A stretch of DNA of 64,000 nt from Collimonas sp. OK242 (GTDB lineage: Bacteria; Pseudomonadota; Gammaproteobacteria; Burkholderiales; Burkholderiaceae_D): contig NZ_FNOR01000001.1 of assembly GCF_900107095.1 (NCBI RefSeq), positions 1 to 64,000 on the forward strand. Reading direction: 5' to 3'. Shown here in pieces: positions 55,102 through 64,000 of this stretch. Position numbers and translations under genes: made by a program. Within the stretch, counting starts at the first letter, position 1; each line of letters begins with the position of its first letter. The notes beneath the pieces were generated by a model. The model searched no databases and was not told the DNA's origin. It worked only from the letters and a program-made list of their open reading frames with translations.

Positions 55102-55276
55102 CAAAGTGGATTTGATTAACCATTCTCTTCAATGCAGCCGTTGCTCGCGGAGAAGCCGATGGGGCCGCGACTCGCCACGGCAACCTGGCTTGAGGTTTGT
55201 TTTATCGCATTGGCCGCTTCCATGCTTTGGACGAAATAGATATCAGCCCACCCTAAACAGGGAATCCGGAGTTGTG

Positions 55277-58270
55277 ATGGTCTTGCGTTGTCGCCCTCGA
55301 ATTACCATGCTGCTCTGGCTGCTTTCCTTCCCGTTGCTGGCAATCTGCCAGCAACTGCCTTTACGCTATTACAAGCAAGTGGATGGCTTGGGAAATCTGG
55401 CTGTTAACGCTCTTGTGCAGGAGAGAAGCGGCTATATCTGGATCGGCACGGAAAACGGCTTGTTCCGCTACGACGGCGCGCGCTTCGAGCGTTTTGAACT
55501 GGGCGATGGGGTTGCCGCCCCGAATATCTACGCATTGCATGTGGATGCTGATGACCATTTATGGGCCGGCACTTCAAACGGCTTGCATCAGTTGCAGGGG
55601 CAGCGCTTCGTTCTCACCCAATTTCAAAACACAAAGCTCACGTTTGACAAGGGACAGGTTTTTGCCTCCCTTGGACCGCATCGTTTTCTGGCGCTAAGCC
55701 AGGACCAGTTGTGGCTGCTGAAATCGGCGGACCAGGGGGCGACATGGCAGGCGCACCCATTTTTTAGCGCCGAGCAACTTGCGCAGCATCCGGAAATGCA
55801 TTCCCTTCGTAGTATCCATGTCGGGCCGAAGGGTGACTTGTGGATCGGTTGCAGCCAATCGCTCTGTCATTATGATCAAGGTAAGCTGCTTGTCTTGGGG
55901 AAGAAGGAGGGCTTGCCTGCCGAGCGTTGGGTGGCCATGCTCCATGATCGGCAGGGGACATTGTGGCTGCGTGGCGAGCGCCATGTATTTGCGTTGCCGG
56001 CGGACGCGAATAGTTTCCTGGATCGCTCTCCTGCGCAGGACCAGCAGAAAAAGGCGGGGCGTGTCCCACTCCTTGTAGCGGATGCCGGCGGCAGGATTCT
56101 AAGCCAGCAGGATAGCGGCATCATTCGGTGGCAAGGCAATAGCTGGGAATCCTTTACCGAATCGAATGGCTTGACGATAGGCGGCGGAATCAACTCGATC
56201 CTGGTTGACCGCGACGATGGCGTCTGGCTTGGATCTTTCGGCCATGGCTTGATTCATTGGCTGGGTTATCCAAACTGGGAGAACTGGACGTCGACGCAGG
56301 GCTTACCCAACAATGTCGTATGGTCTTTTCTGCGTGATCAGGAAGGTTTTCTCCATGTCGGCACGGCTTCCGGATCTGCGACCTTGCAGAAAACCGGTCG
56401 CTTTTCCATTTTTCCGGGGCGCTATGGCGATCGGTCCCACCAATGGGACAGCATGGTCCAGGATAGCCAGGGCCGTATCTGGGCAAGCTCGCTTTCAGGG
56501 TTTCTGGTTCGCCGCGACCCCGGAGCAAAGCAGGACGTCGTCGTCGCCAAGCTGCCTATGATCGTCAGATTGTTCTTTGATCGTTCAGGGCAGCTCTGGA
56601 TAATTACCCGGCGTGGACTCTATGTCATCCGGCATTCCGATGCGAACGCCGTGCCGTTGCAAGTAACAGAATTTTCGTCAATGACAGAGAGTAAGGACAT
56701 TCGGTTTTTTCATGGATGTCAAAGTAAATCCGGAGCGCTCTGGTTTGTCTCCAATAAAGGGGTGCTGCGTTTTGACGGTGGAGGTTGGCGCAGGCTTCGA
56801 CTGAGTCCGGCAGCTCCTGTTGCCAGGCTGGAATCCATCGTCTGCTCGGGCAACGGCGACTTGTGGTTCGGTACCGGCGGCGGCGGGCTTTGGCGTGCCA
56901 GGGAGCAGGGCGATACAGGCGATGCGCTGGAGATAAGCGACGCGACCCCAGCGCCGTTGCTCAACCAGGCAGTGCTGTCATTGCTTGAGGATCGGCGCGG
57001 CTGGCTGTGGCTGGCTACCGATACCGGAATCGCAGTCTGGAATCGCGCGCAATGGCGATTTTTCAATCAGGAAAGCGGCATGGTCTGGAACGACAGCAAT
57101 CAGTACGCTTTGTATGAAGATAACGATGCTTCGATTTGGGTGGGAACCAGCAATGGCGCCTCCCATATTTTGCATCCTGAATCGCTGTTTGCTCCGGTAC
57201 GCCTGGAAGTGCAAGTGGGAAGCATGACCGGTGACGGTCAGGTGCTTGCCACTGATAAGCCGATTCGCCTGCCATGGACGACCGGTCCGCTCAACTTCAA
57301 ACTGGCGGTGCTTTCGTATCAGAATCGCGAGGCAGTCCAATTTCGTTACCGATTGAAGGGGCTGGAGCGAGACTGGTCGAAGACTGCCATCCCTGAAGTC
57401 CGTTACTCGGCTTTACCGCCGGGGCAATATAGCCTCCAGGTGGCTGCCGATAATGTCGCCATGCAGACGTTTTCTCCGATGGCTGAGGTCGGGATCGTGA
57501 TTCTCCCTCCCTGGTGGAAGACAACGGCATTCTATGTCGCCTGTGCTGTCCTTCTTCTTCTGCTGCTGTTTTTGATAGAGCGCCATCGTGCCCGCAGACT
57601 GCGCGCCAGGCAGCAGCTGAAGGCGCAATTGGAGCGTGAACGCGCCTATGAACTCGAACAGTCGCGAGAAGAAGAGCGCAAGCATCTGACGCGCGAAATT
57701 CACGATGAACTAGGTCAGTATTTGTCGGCGCTGCGCATGGGGGTTTCGGTGGTAGGGATGGAGTTTGGAGAGCAGAATCCGTCGCTGCAAGGAAAAATAC
57801 AGCGCCTGGTATCGCTGGTGGACGGCACCATCAAGGTTGTTCGTAACATCGTCTCCGCGTTACGTCCTGGAGCGCTGGATATGGGGATAGTGTCGGCGCT
57901 GGAATGGCTGGTGGAGGAATTTTCGGAAAACACCGGCATACCATGTACTTTGCGCGTTTGCGAGAAAACAATCACCCTGGATGAGAAACGAGCGACGACC
58001 ATTTTCCGCATTGTGCAGGAATCCCTGACCAATATCGGCCGGCATGCGGAAGCGAGCCAGGTGGCAATCCGGCTGAAGAGAAAAGATCAGCATTATCTGC
58101 TGGAGGTGTGCGACAACGGCAAGGGGTTTGATCCTGCCTTGCGTAAAAAGAAGTCATTCGGCCTGGTCGGCATCCGCGAGCGGGCTAGCATGCTTGACGG
58201 CCACGCGGACATCATCAGCGTGCCCAATGTCGGCACCACAATCAAGGTATTTATTCCGATTGGCGGCTAG
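55277..58270 (+). CDS. Beta-propeller sensor histidine kinase 1
   Basis: A 997-residue membrane kinase. The ATG at 55277 (GGAG five bases upstream) gives a signal peptide (MVLRCRPRITMLLWLLSFPL) and matches the start of its paralogue at 63663. The periplasmic part carries two-component propeller repeats (GYIWIGTENGLFRYDG and many alike) and a Y_Y_Y domain (FRYRLKGLERDWSK), then a membrane segment at about 746-768, a HisKA_3 domain with the phospho-accepting His near 809 (REIHDELGQYLSALRMG), and an ATPase domain (FRIVQESLTNIGRHA; DNGKGFDP). Partners of such kinases are NarL-type regulators; none is adjacent. The signal may be a sugar polymer or plant compound. Confidence 0.92.
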   Translation: MVLRCRPRITMLLWLLSFPLLAICQQLPLRYYKQVDGLGNLAVNALVQERSGYIWIGTENGLFRYDGARFERFELGDGVAAPNIYALHVDADDHLWAGTSNGLHQLQGQRFVLTQFQNTKLTFDKGQVFASLGPHRFLALSQDQLWLLKSADQGATWQAHPFFSAEQLAQHPEMHSLRSIHVGPKGDLWIGCSQSLCHYDQGKLLVLGKKEGLPAERWVAMLHDRQGTLWLRGERHVFALPADANSFLDRSPAQDQQKKAGRVPLLVADAGGRILSQQDSGIIRWQGNSWESFTESNGLTIGGGINSILVDRDDGVWLGSFGHGLIHWLGYPNWENWTSTQGLPNNVVWSFLRDQEGFLHVGTASGSATLQKTGRFSIFPGRYGDRSHQWDSMVQDSQGRIWASSLSGFLVRRDPGAKQDVVVAKLPMIVRLFFDRSGQLWIITRRGLYVIRHSDANAVPLQVTEFSSMTESKDIRFFHGCQSKSGALWFVSNKGVLRFDGGGWRRLRLSPAAPVARLESIVCSGNGDLWFGTGGGGLWRAREQGDTGDALEISDATPAPLLNQAVLSLLEDRRGWLWLATDTGIAVWNRAQWRFFNQESGMVWNDSNQYALYEDNDASIWVGTSNGASHILHPESLFAPVRLEVQVGSMTGDGQVLATDKPIRLPWTTGPLNFKLAVLSYQNREAVQFRYRLKGLERDWSKTAIPEVRYSALPPGQYSLQVAADNVAMQTFSPMAEVGIVILPPWWKTTAFYVACAVLLLLLLFLIERHRARRLRARQQLKAQLERERAYELEQSREEERKHLTREIHDELGQYLSALRMGVSVVGMEFGEQNPSLQGKIQRLVSLVDGTIKVVRNIVSALRPGALDMGIVSALEWLVEEFSENTGIPCTLRVCEKTITLDEKRATTIFRIVQESLTNIGRHAEASQVAIRLKRKDQHYLLEVCDNGKGFDPALRKKKSFGLVGIRERASMLDGHADIISVPNVGTTIKVFIPIGG

Positions 58271-58378
58271 ATGTTCGCGCGAGTCCGCATGCATCGTCGT
58301 GGTGCATGAGGTTTCATGGTGCATCATCCCAACCTCCTGCTGAAACATATTATGTGAGAATGCTTATTTCATTTTTAT

Positions 58379-58390
58379 TGGTACGTACCA
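58379..58390. promoter_or_regulatory. GntR operator palindrome (exact), TonB receptor 2
   Basis: TGGTACGTACCA, identical to the gntR operator, within the longer palindrome ATTGGTACGTACCAAT, about 200 bases before receptor 2. Confidence 0.78.
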
Positions 58391-58476
58391 ATATTAAATA
58401 AGAAATCAAATAACCCATATTCTTAGAATAATATTGTTTTGTTTTGCATGAAATAATATTTATATATGCATTGATC

Positions 58477-58488
58477 TGGTGCGTACCT
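58477..58488. promoter_or_regulatory. GntR operator-like site, TonB receptor 2
   Basis: TGGTGCGTACCT, two bases different from the exact palindrome, about 100 bases before the start codon and 98 bases from the first site. Confidence 0.55.
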
Positions 58489-58586
58489 CTATGGCTCGAA
58501 ATTTGCATGTGAAGTGCTTGCTTCCACCGCGGGCGCCGTTTGATGCTGCGGTGGCCGGACAACCTTGATCTGAAACTGGAGCAATC

Positions 58587-60857
58587 ATGCGAGAACTTGC
58601 AGCAAAGCGTTTTTCCGTCAAATTCAGCCTGGTGGCAGGACTATTCGCACCGGGTGTCGATGTCTATGCCCAGTCCAATCCGGCGGCGTCCGGTCAGGCG
58701 CCCGCTGCGGGACAATTGCAATCGGTGACCGTCACCGCCGAGCGCCGCGAGGAAAACATCAAGAATGTCCCCGTGTCGGCATCGATCATCAGCGATGAAG
58801 CGCTCAATGTGCTCAATTCCGGCGGTCAGGATATGCAGATGCTGGCCGGCCGGGTACCGAGCCTGAATGTCGAATCCTCTCTCGGCAGAGCATTTCCGCG
58901 GTTTTATATTCGTGGCTACGGCAACGTCGACTTCCATCAGAATGCTTCGCAGCCGGTGTCGCTGGTGTATGACGACATCGTTCTCGAAAGCCCTGTACTT
59001 AAAGGTTTTCCGGCGTTCGACCTGGATCGCATCGAGGTGCTGCGCGGCCCGCAGGGCTCGCTATTCGGGCGCAACACGCCAGCCGGCGTGGTCAAGTTCG
59101 ATTCGGTCAAGCCGTCTTTCAAGCAGGAGGGATATGTCAGCGTCTCCGACGCCACCTACAACACGGCCAATCTGGAGGCCGCCATCAACCTGCCCATCAA
59201 CGGCGAGCTGGCGGCGCGCATTTCCGTGCTCGACCAGCATCGCGACGACTGGATCGGCAATTCCCATACCGGAAAAACCGATCAATATGGCGGCTACAAT
59301 GACAATGCGGCCAAGCTGCAGCTGCTCTACAAGCCCAATGCCGATTTCAGCGCCCTGGCCAATCTGCATGAGCGCACGATGAACGGCAGCGCATCGCTGT
59401 TCCGCGCAAATATCATTCAAAAGGGCACGGATAACCTGATTCCCGGCTTCGACAAAAACAATATCGCGACGGATGGCCAGAACGGCCAGCATCTGGATAA
59501 TTACGGCGGCAGCTTGCGTCTGCAATGGCGGCTGGGGGATTACACCTTGCATTCGACCACTGGCTACGAGACCGTGCGCATGTTCAGCCGCGGCGACGTC
59601 GATGGCGGTTATGGCGCGGTATTCGCACCGCCGTCCGGTCCGGGCGTGATTCCTTTTCCGGTCGAATCTGCCGACGGCACGTCTGGCCATCATCAGTTCA
59701 CCCAGGAATTCCGTTTGGAGTCGGACCGCAAGCAGAAGCTGAGCTGGCAGTCCGGCCTTTTTTTCTTCGACGAGAAATATAATGTCGACAGCTACAGCTA
59801 CAACTCTCTGGCCGATGGCGTGCTTACCGGCGACGTCAAGTCGCAGCAGAAAAACGAGGCCTTGGCCGTGTTCGGTTCGCTCAACTATGCATTGAGCGAT
59901 CGCATCGACTTGCGCGCCGGCCTGCGCTATACCCACGACAAGAAGGATCTGGACACGGCGGCCATCAACAAGCCTGACGGCAGCTCCGACCTTGATAAAT
60001 CGAACGGACTGAGTGCGTCGACCAGCGTTTCGAAAATCAACTGGGATCTGAGCGGTGTCTACAAGCTGAGCGACACAAGCAATCTCTATTCCCGCATCGC
60101 CACCGGTTTCCGCGGCGCGACCATCCAGCCAGCCGGGTCCTTCAATCCGATGTCGGTCGCCAATCCGGAAACGGTCACGTCGTACGAAGTCGGATTCAAG
60201 TCCGACCTGTTTGAGCGGCGCGCGCGCCTTAACTTCGACATCTACAATTACGACGTCAGGAACCAGCAGCTGAGCGCCGTGGGCGGCACCTCCAACTCGA
60301 CCATTCTTCTCAATGCCAAGAAGAGCGTGGGACGGGGTGCGGAACTGGACCTCGAAACCTACCTTACGGAAAATTTGCTGATGACGCTCGGCGGCAGCTA
60401 TAACTTCACCAAGATCGAAGATAAGGACCTTACCGTCGGCGCATGTGCCGCCTGTACCATACAGAACCCGACCTTCGTGAATGCCGCCGGCGCCACCTTG
60501 GTGCGCATCGACGGCAATCCTCTGCCGCAAGCGCCGCGCTGGGTCGCCAACTTCACTTTGCGATACGGATTGCCATACAAGAATGGTGAATTCTTCGCCT
60601 ACACCGATTGGGTATATCGCAGCGCGGTCAACTTCACGCTCTACCGTTCCGCCGAATATGTCGGTAAGCCTTTGCTAACCGGCGGCCTGCGCCTCGGTTA
60701 CAAGTGGGACCATGAACGTTACGAACTGGCGTTGTTTGGCCGTAACATCACCAATCGCGTACAACTGATCGGCGGCCTCGATTTCAATAACCTGACAGGT
60801 TTCGTCAACGACACCAATCCGCGTATCTTCGGCCTGCAGTTCACTACTCGCTTTTAA
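58587..60857 (+). CDS. TonB-dependent outer-membrane receptor 2
   Basis: A 756-residue receptor with a signal peptide (cut near DVYAQ, about residue 29), a TonB-box-like LQSVTVTAERR stretch, a plug (FPRFYIRGYGNVDFHQNASQ, FDLDRIEVLRGPQGSLFGRN) and a beta-barrel ending in phenylalanine (LQFTTRF). TGGAG is the ribosome site. Paired GntR-type operator sites upstream tie it to the nucleoside locus 30 kb away, so it may import a nucleoside-related compound; the adjacent polygalacturonase makes an oligogalacturonide another option. Confidence 0.9.
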   Translation: MRELAAKRFSVKFSLVAGLFAPGVDVYAQSNPAASGQAPAAGQLQSVTVTAERREENIKNVPVSASIISDEALNVLNSGGQDMQMLAGRVPSLNVESSLGRAFPRFYIRGYGNVDFHQNASQPVSLVYDDIVLESPVLKGFPAFDLDRIEVLRGPQGSLFGRNTPAGVVKFDSVKPSFKQEGYVSVSDATYNTANLEAAINLPINGELAARISVLDQHRDDWIGNSHTGKTDQYGGYNDNAAKLQLLYKPNADFSALANLHERTMNGSASLFRANIIQKGTDNLIPGFDKNNIATDGQNGQHLDNYGGSLRLQWRLGDYTLHSTTGYETVRMFSRGDVDGGYGAVFAPPSGPGVIPFPVESADGTSGHHQFTQEFRLESDRKQKLSWQSGLFFFDEKYNVDSYSYNSLADGVLTGDVKSQQKNEALAVFGSLNYALSDRIDLRAGLRYTHDKKDLDTAAINKPDGSSDLDKSNGLSASTSVSKINWDLSGVYKLSDTSNLYSRIATGFRGATIQPAGSFNPMSVANPETVTSYEVGFKSDLFERRARLNFDIYNYDVRNQQLSAVGGTSNSTILLNAKKSVGRGAELDLETYLTENLLMTLGGSYNFTKIEDKDLTVGACAACTIQNPTFVNAAGATLVRIDGNPLPQAPRWVANFTLRYGLPYKNGEFFAYTDWVYRSAVNFTLYRSAEYVGKPLLTGGLRLGYKWDHERYELALFGRNITNRVQLIGGLDFNNLTGFVNDTNPRIFGLQFTTRF

Positions 60858-61029
60858 TGCTGTTGGAAACGCGGTTAAGCTATGCAGCGCGACGACGTGA
60901 CCGCTGTCGCCCGCGAGCGTAGTGTTCTTCGATACGCAAGTGGGCAGCTGTTCAGTCAAGTAAGATTCTGCGAAAGGCGGCAACATCGGCCGCCCTTCGG
61001 TTTCTTTTGCGAGACTTCCGGGAACCTCG

Positions 61030-61071
61030 AAAACCCCGTCATTGCCCCGAACGCGGGAATGACGGGGTTTT
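61030..61071. terminator. Bidirectional intrinsic terminator
   Basis: A perfect 14-bp stem (61030-61043 with 61058-61071) whose outer ends are four A on one side and four T on the other, between the converging receptor and polygalacturonase genes. It can end transcription from both sides. Confidence 0.85.
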
Positions 61072-61090
61072 TAGAGTTTCCCCCTCGGCG

Positions 61091-62674
61091 TTAGATTGGC
61101 GACGTTGTCAAGACTGATTTGAATGGCACGAATGCGGAGCTGCAATCCACCGCGCTTCCGCTGCCCGCCGTGCCGCTGATGCTCACGCCGTTGGAGGAAG
61201 ACGTGATGATAGACGATGCAAAACTTACCGGTCCTGGGCCCAGCGTGAAGTGGGTGGCAGCGGGGGTGACTGGTCCGCCGTTGTGGGCAGCGGTAAACGT
61301 CGGTTGCGTACCGTCGAAGACTACATCGTCCAGCGTTATCGCCAGCGGATTGTTCTGGCCATTGATAGCGTATCCGGAAAAGGTCAGCTTGCCGCCCGCA
61401 TACTTGCTGCTTCCCAGGTCATGAAAATTCCGGACCGCGATGTTGGTGAAGCTCGGATACAGGGATCCTTTCGAGCTGCTATAGAACGGATCAAAGGTGA
61501 GCGGCTGGCTGACGTTGCGCATGCAGATCTGGCTATAGCTCACGTTTGAGACCGCGCCCCCGCGCGACTGGTCCGATTTGATGCGCAGGCCGCCGCTGGT
61601 GCCGCTGTTGAAACCGTCCACCGTCAGGTCGGCAACCGCGATGTTGCTTACGCCTGCATTGGTTTCGCTGCCGATGGACAGCGCATGTCCGTAATAGAAG
61701 TGGTTATGCGCGTAGGTGTGATTGTGGGCTCCTGCACCGGAGCTCGACTTGATCGCCACATGGTCGTCACCCACGCTGATGTAGGAATAGGCGAGCAGCA
61801 CCTTGCTGGAATAGCCGGTGTCGAAACCGTCTGTGTTCACGGCCGTGTCCGGCGTGAAGCAGGTGGCAGGCGTGACGACATCCGGTGTCGTGCCGGCCGG
61901 GCACGCGTAGCCGTTCTTGGTATAGGCCAGGCTCGGCGTCAGTATCTTGATGCCCCAGGCTGTCAATCCTGTCACGCCATAGGCCCAGATATGGAAATTG
62001 GGTGAGTTCTGCAGCGTGATGCCATGCAGCGTAAAGTTACTGCCGTTCTGAATCTGCAGTATGCGCGGATTCTGCTGGTTCAGGCCGGAAGTGCGGTTCT
62101 GCCAGGCTACATCCCACCATGTACGCATGTTGGCGTTTGCTCCGCTGGTGACTACGCTGCCGCCGCGCCCATCGATGATGCCGCCGCCCACGACGCCGCT
62201 TTGGGCCGTCTTATCCGCCAGGATCAGTGGCTTGCACGATTTGATGCTGGATTTAGTGGCTGTACCACAGGTGCCGACGCCATTGTCGTAGTCCTTCGGG
62301 CTGCGCGAGGCAAAAAGCGTGACGCCGGTATCGATCCATAGCGTAACGCCGGACTTGAGATTTAATGGACCACTCAGGAATGCAGTTTGTCCTGCCGAAC
62401 CGGCAACCAGCCTGACCGCTTGTCCGGCCGGGCAAGCGTTGATTTTATCCTGGATAAGCGACGCATCGGGCTGCGAGCGGGACGGGTCGCCATCCAGCGA
62501 ATCGACCGAACCGTTGACCGGCGTCAGCGTAGCTGCCAGCGTACTGCAAACGGTGGCGGGAAATGCAGGCTCAGAGACTTGCCCCCATTGCGTACTGACG
62601 GGCGTGCCGGCGGCATGCGCATTTGCCAATCCGGCGACAGCCAGTATTGGGAAAAATCTGATCGGGCTCAACAA
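61091..62674 (-). CDS. GH28 polygalacturonase, exported
   Basis: A 527-residue protein with a signal peptide (cut after NAHA, about residue 21). It shows the catalytic motifs of glycoside hydrolase family 28: NTDGFD, GDDHVAIKS, the GHALSIGSE stretch in place of the GHG motif, and RIKS. Such enzymes cut pectin and polygalacturonate of plant walls. Cysteine pairs in the N-terminal part suggest periplasmic or extracellular folding. The neighbouring propeller kinases and TonB receptor suggest sensing and uptake of plant polymers or their products. Confidence 0.92.
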   Translation of the reverse strand: MLSPIRFFPILAVAGLANAHAAGTPVSTQWGQVSEPAFPATVCSTLAATLTPVNGSVDSLDGDPSRSQPDASLIQDKINACPAGQAVRLVAGSAGQTAFLSGPLNLKSGVTLWIDTGVTLFASRSPKDYDNGVGTCGTATKSSIKSCKPLILADKTAQSGVVGGGIIDGRGGSVVTSGANANMRTWWDVAWQNRTSGLNQQNPRILQIQNGSNFTLHGITLQNSPNFHIWAYGVTGLTAWGIKILTPSLAYTKNGYACPAGTTPDVVTPATCFTPDTAVNTDGFDTGYSSKVLLAYSYISVGDDHVAIKSSSGAGAHNHTYAHNHFYYGHALSIGSETNAGVSNIAVADLTVDGFNSGTSGGLRIKSDQSRGGAVSNVSYSQICMRNVSQPLTFDPFYSSSKGSLYPSFTNIAVRNFHDLGSSKYAGGKLTFSGYAINGQNNPLAITLDDVVFDGTQPTFTAAHNGGPVTPAATHFTLGPGPVSFASSIITSSSNGVSISGTAGSGSAVDCSSAFVPFKSVLTTSPI

Positions 62675-63259
62675 TATATATGCTCCATGTAAAAGGAATT
62701 GGATTTTGATACTGCAGGCCCGGAATGGCTGGAATAAGAAGATGTATCAGTGCGGGCCTCTGCACCAGAGTTCATCCTGCGGAAATGCCGATGGCATATT
62801 CAAGTCCTTGCTTGCCGGCAGAACTCTCTTCGGCTTGTCAAGGAAAGCATCCGGCTGCAGCATCTTGCGAGAAAGATTGTTTCTTTCCGTAAATTATTCT
62901 ACCTGCAAAAATATCGAAAATAACCATTGATTTCTCGAATCAAGAAACAAGGAAATCCTTACGTAAAAACAGGAATTACCTTATTTTCATTGATGGGTAT
63001 CCGTTGAATGCTCCTGCGCGTAGCAACAGTCCGACCATGAGTGCGCAAAATGCGCCGCGAGGTCGATAACGAATACATCGCGCATGCGCGTGGCTGGGTA
63101 AGGAATTTCTTATGTCAGCTTCTTTCTTGCCTACACGGAAATCACGATTTCCCGATGACTTAAGTCTTTCGTATTGATTAAAATTTCCAAAAGGAAATAT
63201 GTGAATTCTTCCAGGGTTTCACATAGCCGGGCTTTTATCTCAACTCTCGAAGGTCGCAA
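62675..63259. other. 585-bp intergenic region with conserved element
   Basis: No gene supported. It contains the presumed polygalacturonase promoter and, at 62951-62990, the element shared with the region before sensor kinase 1. The stretch nearest 63150-63200 is AT-rich and may hold the promoter of the small HTH gene. Confidence 0.5.
62951..62990. promoter_or_regulatory. Second copy of kinase-linked upstream element
   Basis: Matches 55061-55101 in 33 of 40 aligned bases with one gap. It lies 277 bases upstream of the polygalacturonase start and about 670 bases before sensor kinase 2, so it could act on either side. Confidence 0.5.
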
Positions 63260-63526
63260 ATGAAACGTAAAGACAGCACAGATGAATATATAAAAAACGC
63301 AAACAGATTGTTGGATGCGGTCACTACCAAACTCGAGCTCAAGAACGACGCCGCGCTTTCCCGCTGCCTTAAAGTGCGGCCGCCGGTCATCAGCAAGATT
63401 CGCCATGGCCGGATCTCGGTTGGCGCCTCGCTTTTGATCACTATGCATGAAACCTGTGATTTATCGATTGCTGAATTGAAGAGTTTCCTGCAAACGAATG
63501 ATCATTCTTCGACCGGCTTGGCGTGA
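63260..63526 (+). CDS. Small helix-turn-helix protein
   Basis: An 88-residue protein with a Cro/cI-like helix-turn-helix (LKNDAALSRCLKVRPPVISK, about residues 26-45) followed by a short C-terminal helix (CDLSIAELKSFL). GAAGGT serves as ribosome site. It is a likely DNA-binding regulator next to sensor kinase 2. Targets unknown. Confidence 0.78.
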   Translation: MKRKDSTDEYIKNANRLLDAVTTKLELKNDAALSRCLKVRPPVISKIRHGRISVGASLLITMHETCDLSIAELKSFLQTNDHSSTGLA

Positions 63527-63662
63527 GGATGCCAGCTGACCAAGCCGGGGAATATCGCTGTCGCTTAAAAGCTGAAGATATTGACTTTGCATGAATTAAA
63601 GTGTTTCATCTGAGGAAATTTATTCATCTCACTAAAAACAGGCGATTGGATCAGGGATGCCG

Positions 63663-64000
63663 ATGATCTTGCGCTGGCGTTGTAGATTGATTGTGCTGCT
63701 GTGGCTGATTTGCATGCCGCTGCAGGGGCTTTGCCAGCAACTGCCGTTGCGCTACTACAGCCAGAGCGATGGCCTGGGGAATCTGGCCGTGACGGCTGTG
63801 GCGCAAGAGCCTGGGGGGTATCTCTGGATCGGCACTCAAAACGGCTTGTTCCGATACGACGGCGCGCGCTTTCAACGCTTTGAATTGAGCCATGCTCTGG
63901 CCAGTCCGTTCATAACAACATTGCACGTCGACGGCAGCGGTCGATTGTGGGCCGGCACTAGCGAGGGATTGTACCGATGGCAGGGGCAGCGCTTCGTGCC
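63663..64000 (+). CDS. Beta-propeller sensor kinase 2, cut by window end
   Basis: 112 residues visible (MILRWRCRLIVLLWLICMPL, then QQLPLRYYSQSDGLGNLAV), aligned without gaps to the start of sensor kinase 1 and highly similar: both have signal peptide, LPLRYY, GYLWIGTQNGLFRYDGARF and LWAGTSEGLYRWQGQRFV propeller repeats. The ATG at 63663 has AGGG six bases upstream and fits the paralogue start; an ATG two codons earlier abuts the AGGG. The rest, including kinase domains, is outside the window. Confidence 0.85.
   Translation, partial: MILRWRCRLIVLLWLICMPLQGLCQQLPLRYYSQSDGLGNLAVTAVAQEPGGYLWIGTQNGLFRYDGARFQRFELSHALASPFITTLHVDGSGRLWAGTSEGLYRWQGQRFV

Larger units (their letters stand above)
58271..58586. 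other. 316-bp leader of TonB receptor 2 with operators
   Basis: No gene. An AT-rich stretch between kinase 1 and the receptor contains one exact and one imperfect copy of the GntR palindrome, 98 bases apart, repeating the paired arrangement seen before the nucleoside hydrolase-like gene. Confidence 0.6.

Noticed and set aside
59061-60530. 489-codon leftward frame opposite TonB receptor 2
   Set aside because: It is antisense to a full receptor with plug and barrel motifs, and arises from GC-rich codon bias.

Overview
The window is a plant-interaction island from a betaproteobacterium. Hrp2-type type III secretion genes, a Ralstonia-style HrpB/HrpG regulatory pair and a secreted polygalacturonase all point to Burkholderiales. 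Gene content and moderate GC suggest Oxalobacteraceae such as Collimonas, but the genus is my inference.

Region 1 (1-18036) is a nearly complete Hrp2 type III secretion cluster in two divergent operons. The leftward operon is sctU-sctV-sctP(hpaC)-sctQ-sctR-sctS-hpaA-like-sctD-hrpD6-like-pilin-like (cut by the window edge). The rightward operon is hrpB1-hrpB2-sctJ-hrpB4-sctL-sctN-sctO-sctT, followed by the AraC-type activator HrpB and the secretin SctC. Between the operons lie two divergent, exact TTCG-N16-TTCG boxes, the known HrpB/HrpX recognition pattern (hrpII/PIP box). Two further boxes control two unassigned genes just beyond the secretin (18327-20545).

Region 2 (20586-32864) is metabolic. 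It holds a HutC-type GntR repressor, a phytase-like esterase, a nucleoside hydrolase-like protein, a PfkB kinase, a TrpF-like protein, an AzgA-type purine permease, exbD-tonB-receptor-exbB, and an ECF sigma/anti-sigma pair. It looks like a purine nucleoside scavenging locus. Copies of the palindrome TGGTACGTACCA sit before the GntR/esterase pair, twice before the nucleoside hydrolase, and twice before a distant TonB receptor at 58587, tying these into one probable regulon.

Region 3 (32937-53901) is an effector island. Eight more exact hrp boxes precede unassigned genes: an 83-aa protein, two giant proteins (1480 and about 1570 aa), a frameshifted effector-like gene, a small-gene operon ending in a lytic transglycosylase and a SET-domain protein, a repeat protein with two 63-residue units, a protein with an MGNxC acylation N-terminus, and a 924-aa protein followed by a CesT-type chaperone. 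The HrpG-like response regulator and an orphan IS66 fragment lie inside it. A decayed fragment of the second giant gene sits between the two giants.

Region 4 (54055-64000) holds a methyltransferase, two paralogous beta-propeller sensor kinases (the second cut by the window end) sharing a conserved upstream element, a TonB receptor, a GH28 polygalacturonase and a small HTH protein. I saw no tRNA, rRNA or CRISPR array.

Working model: HrpG acts on hrpB; HrpB acts on about twelve TTCG-N16-TTCG promoters, building the secretion machine and expressing the effectors together. Effector functions are mostly unknown to me.
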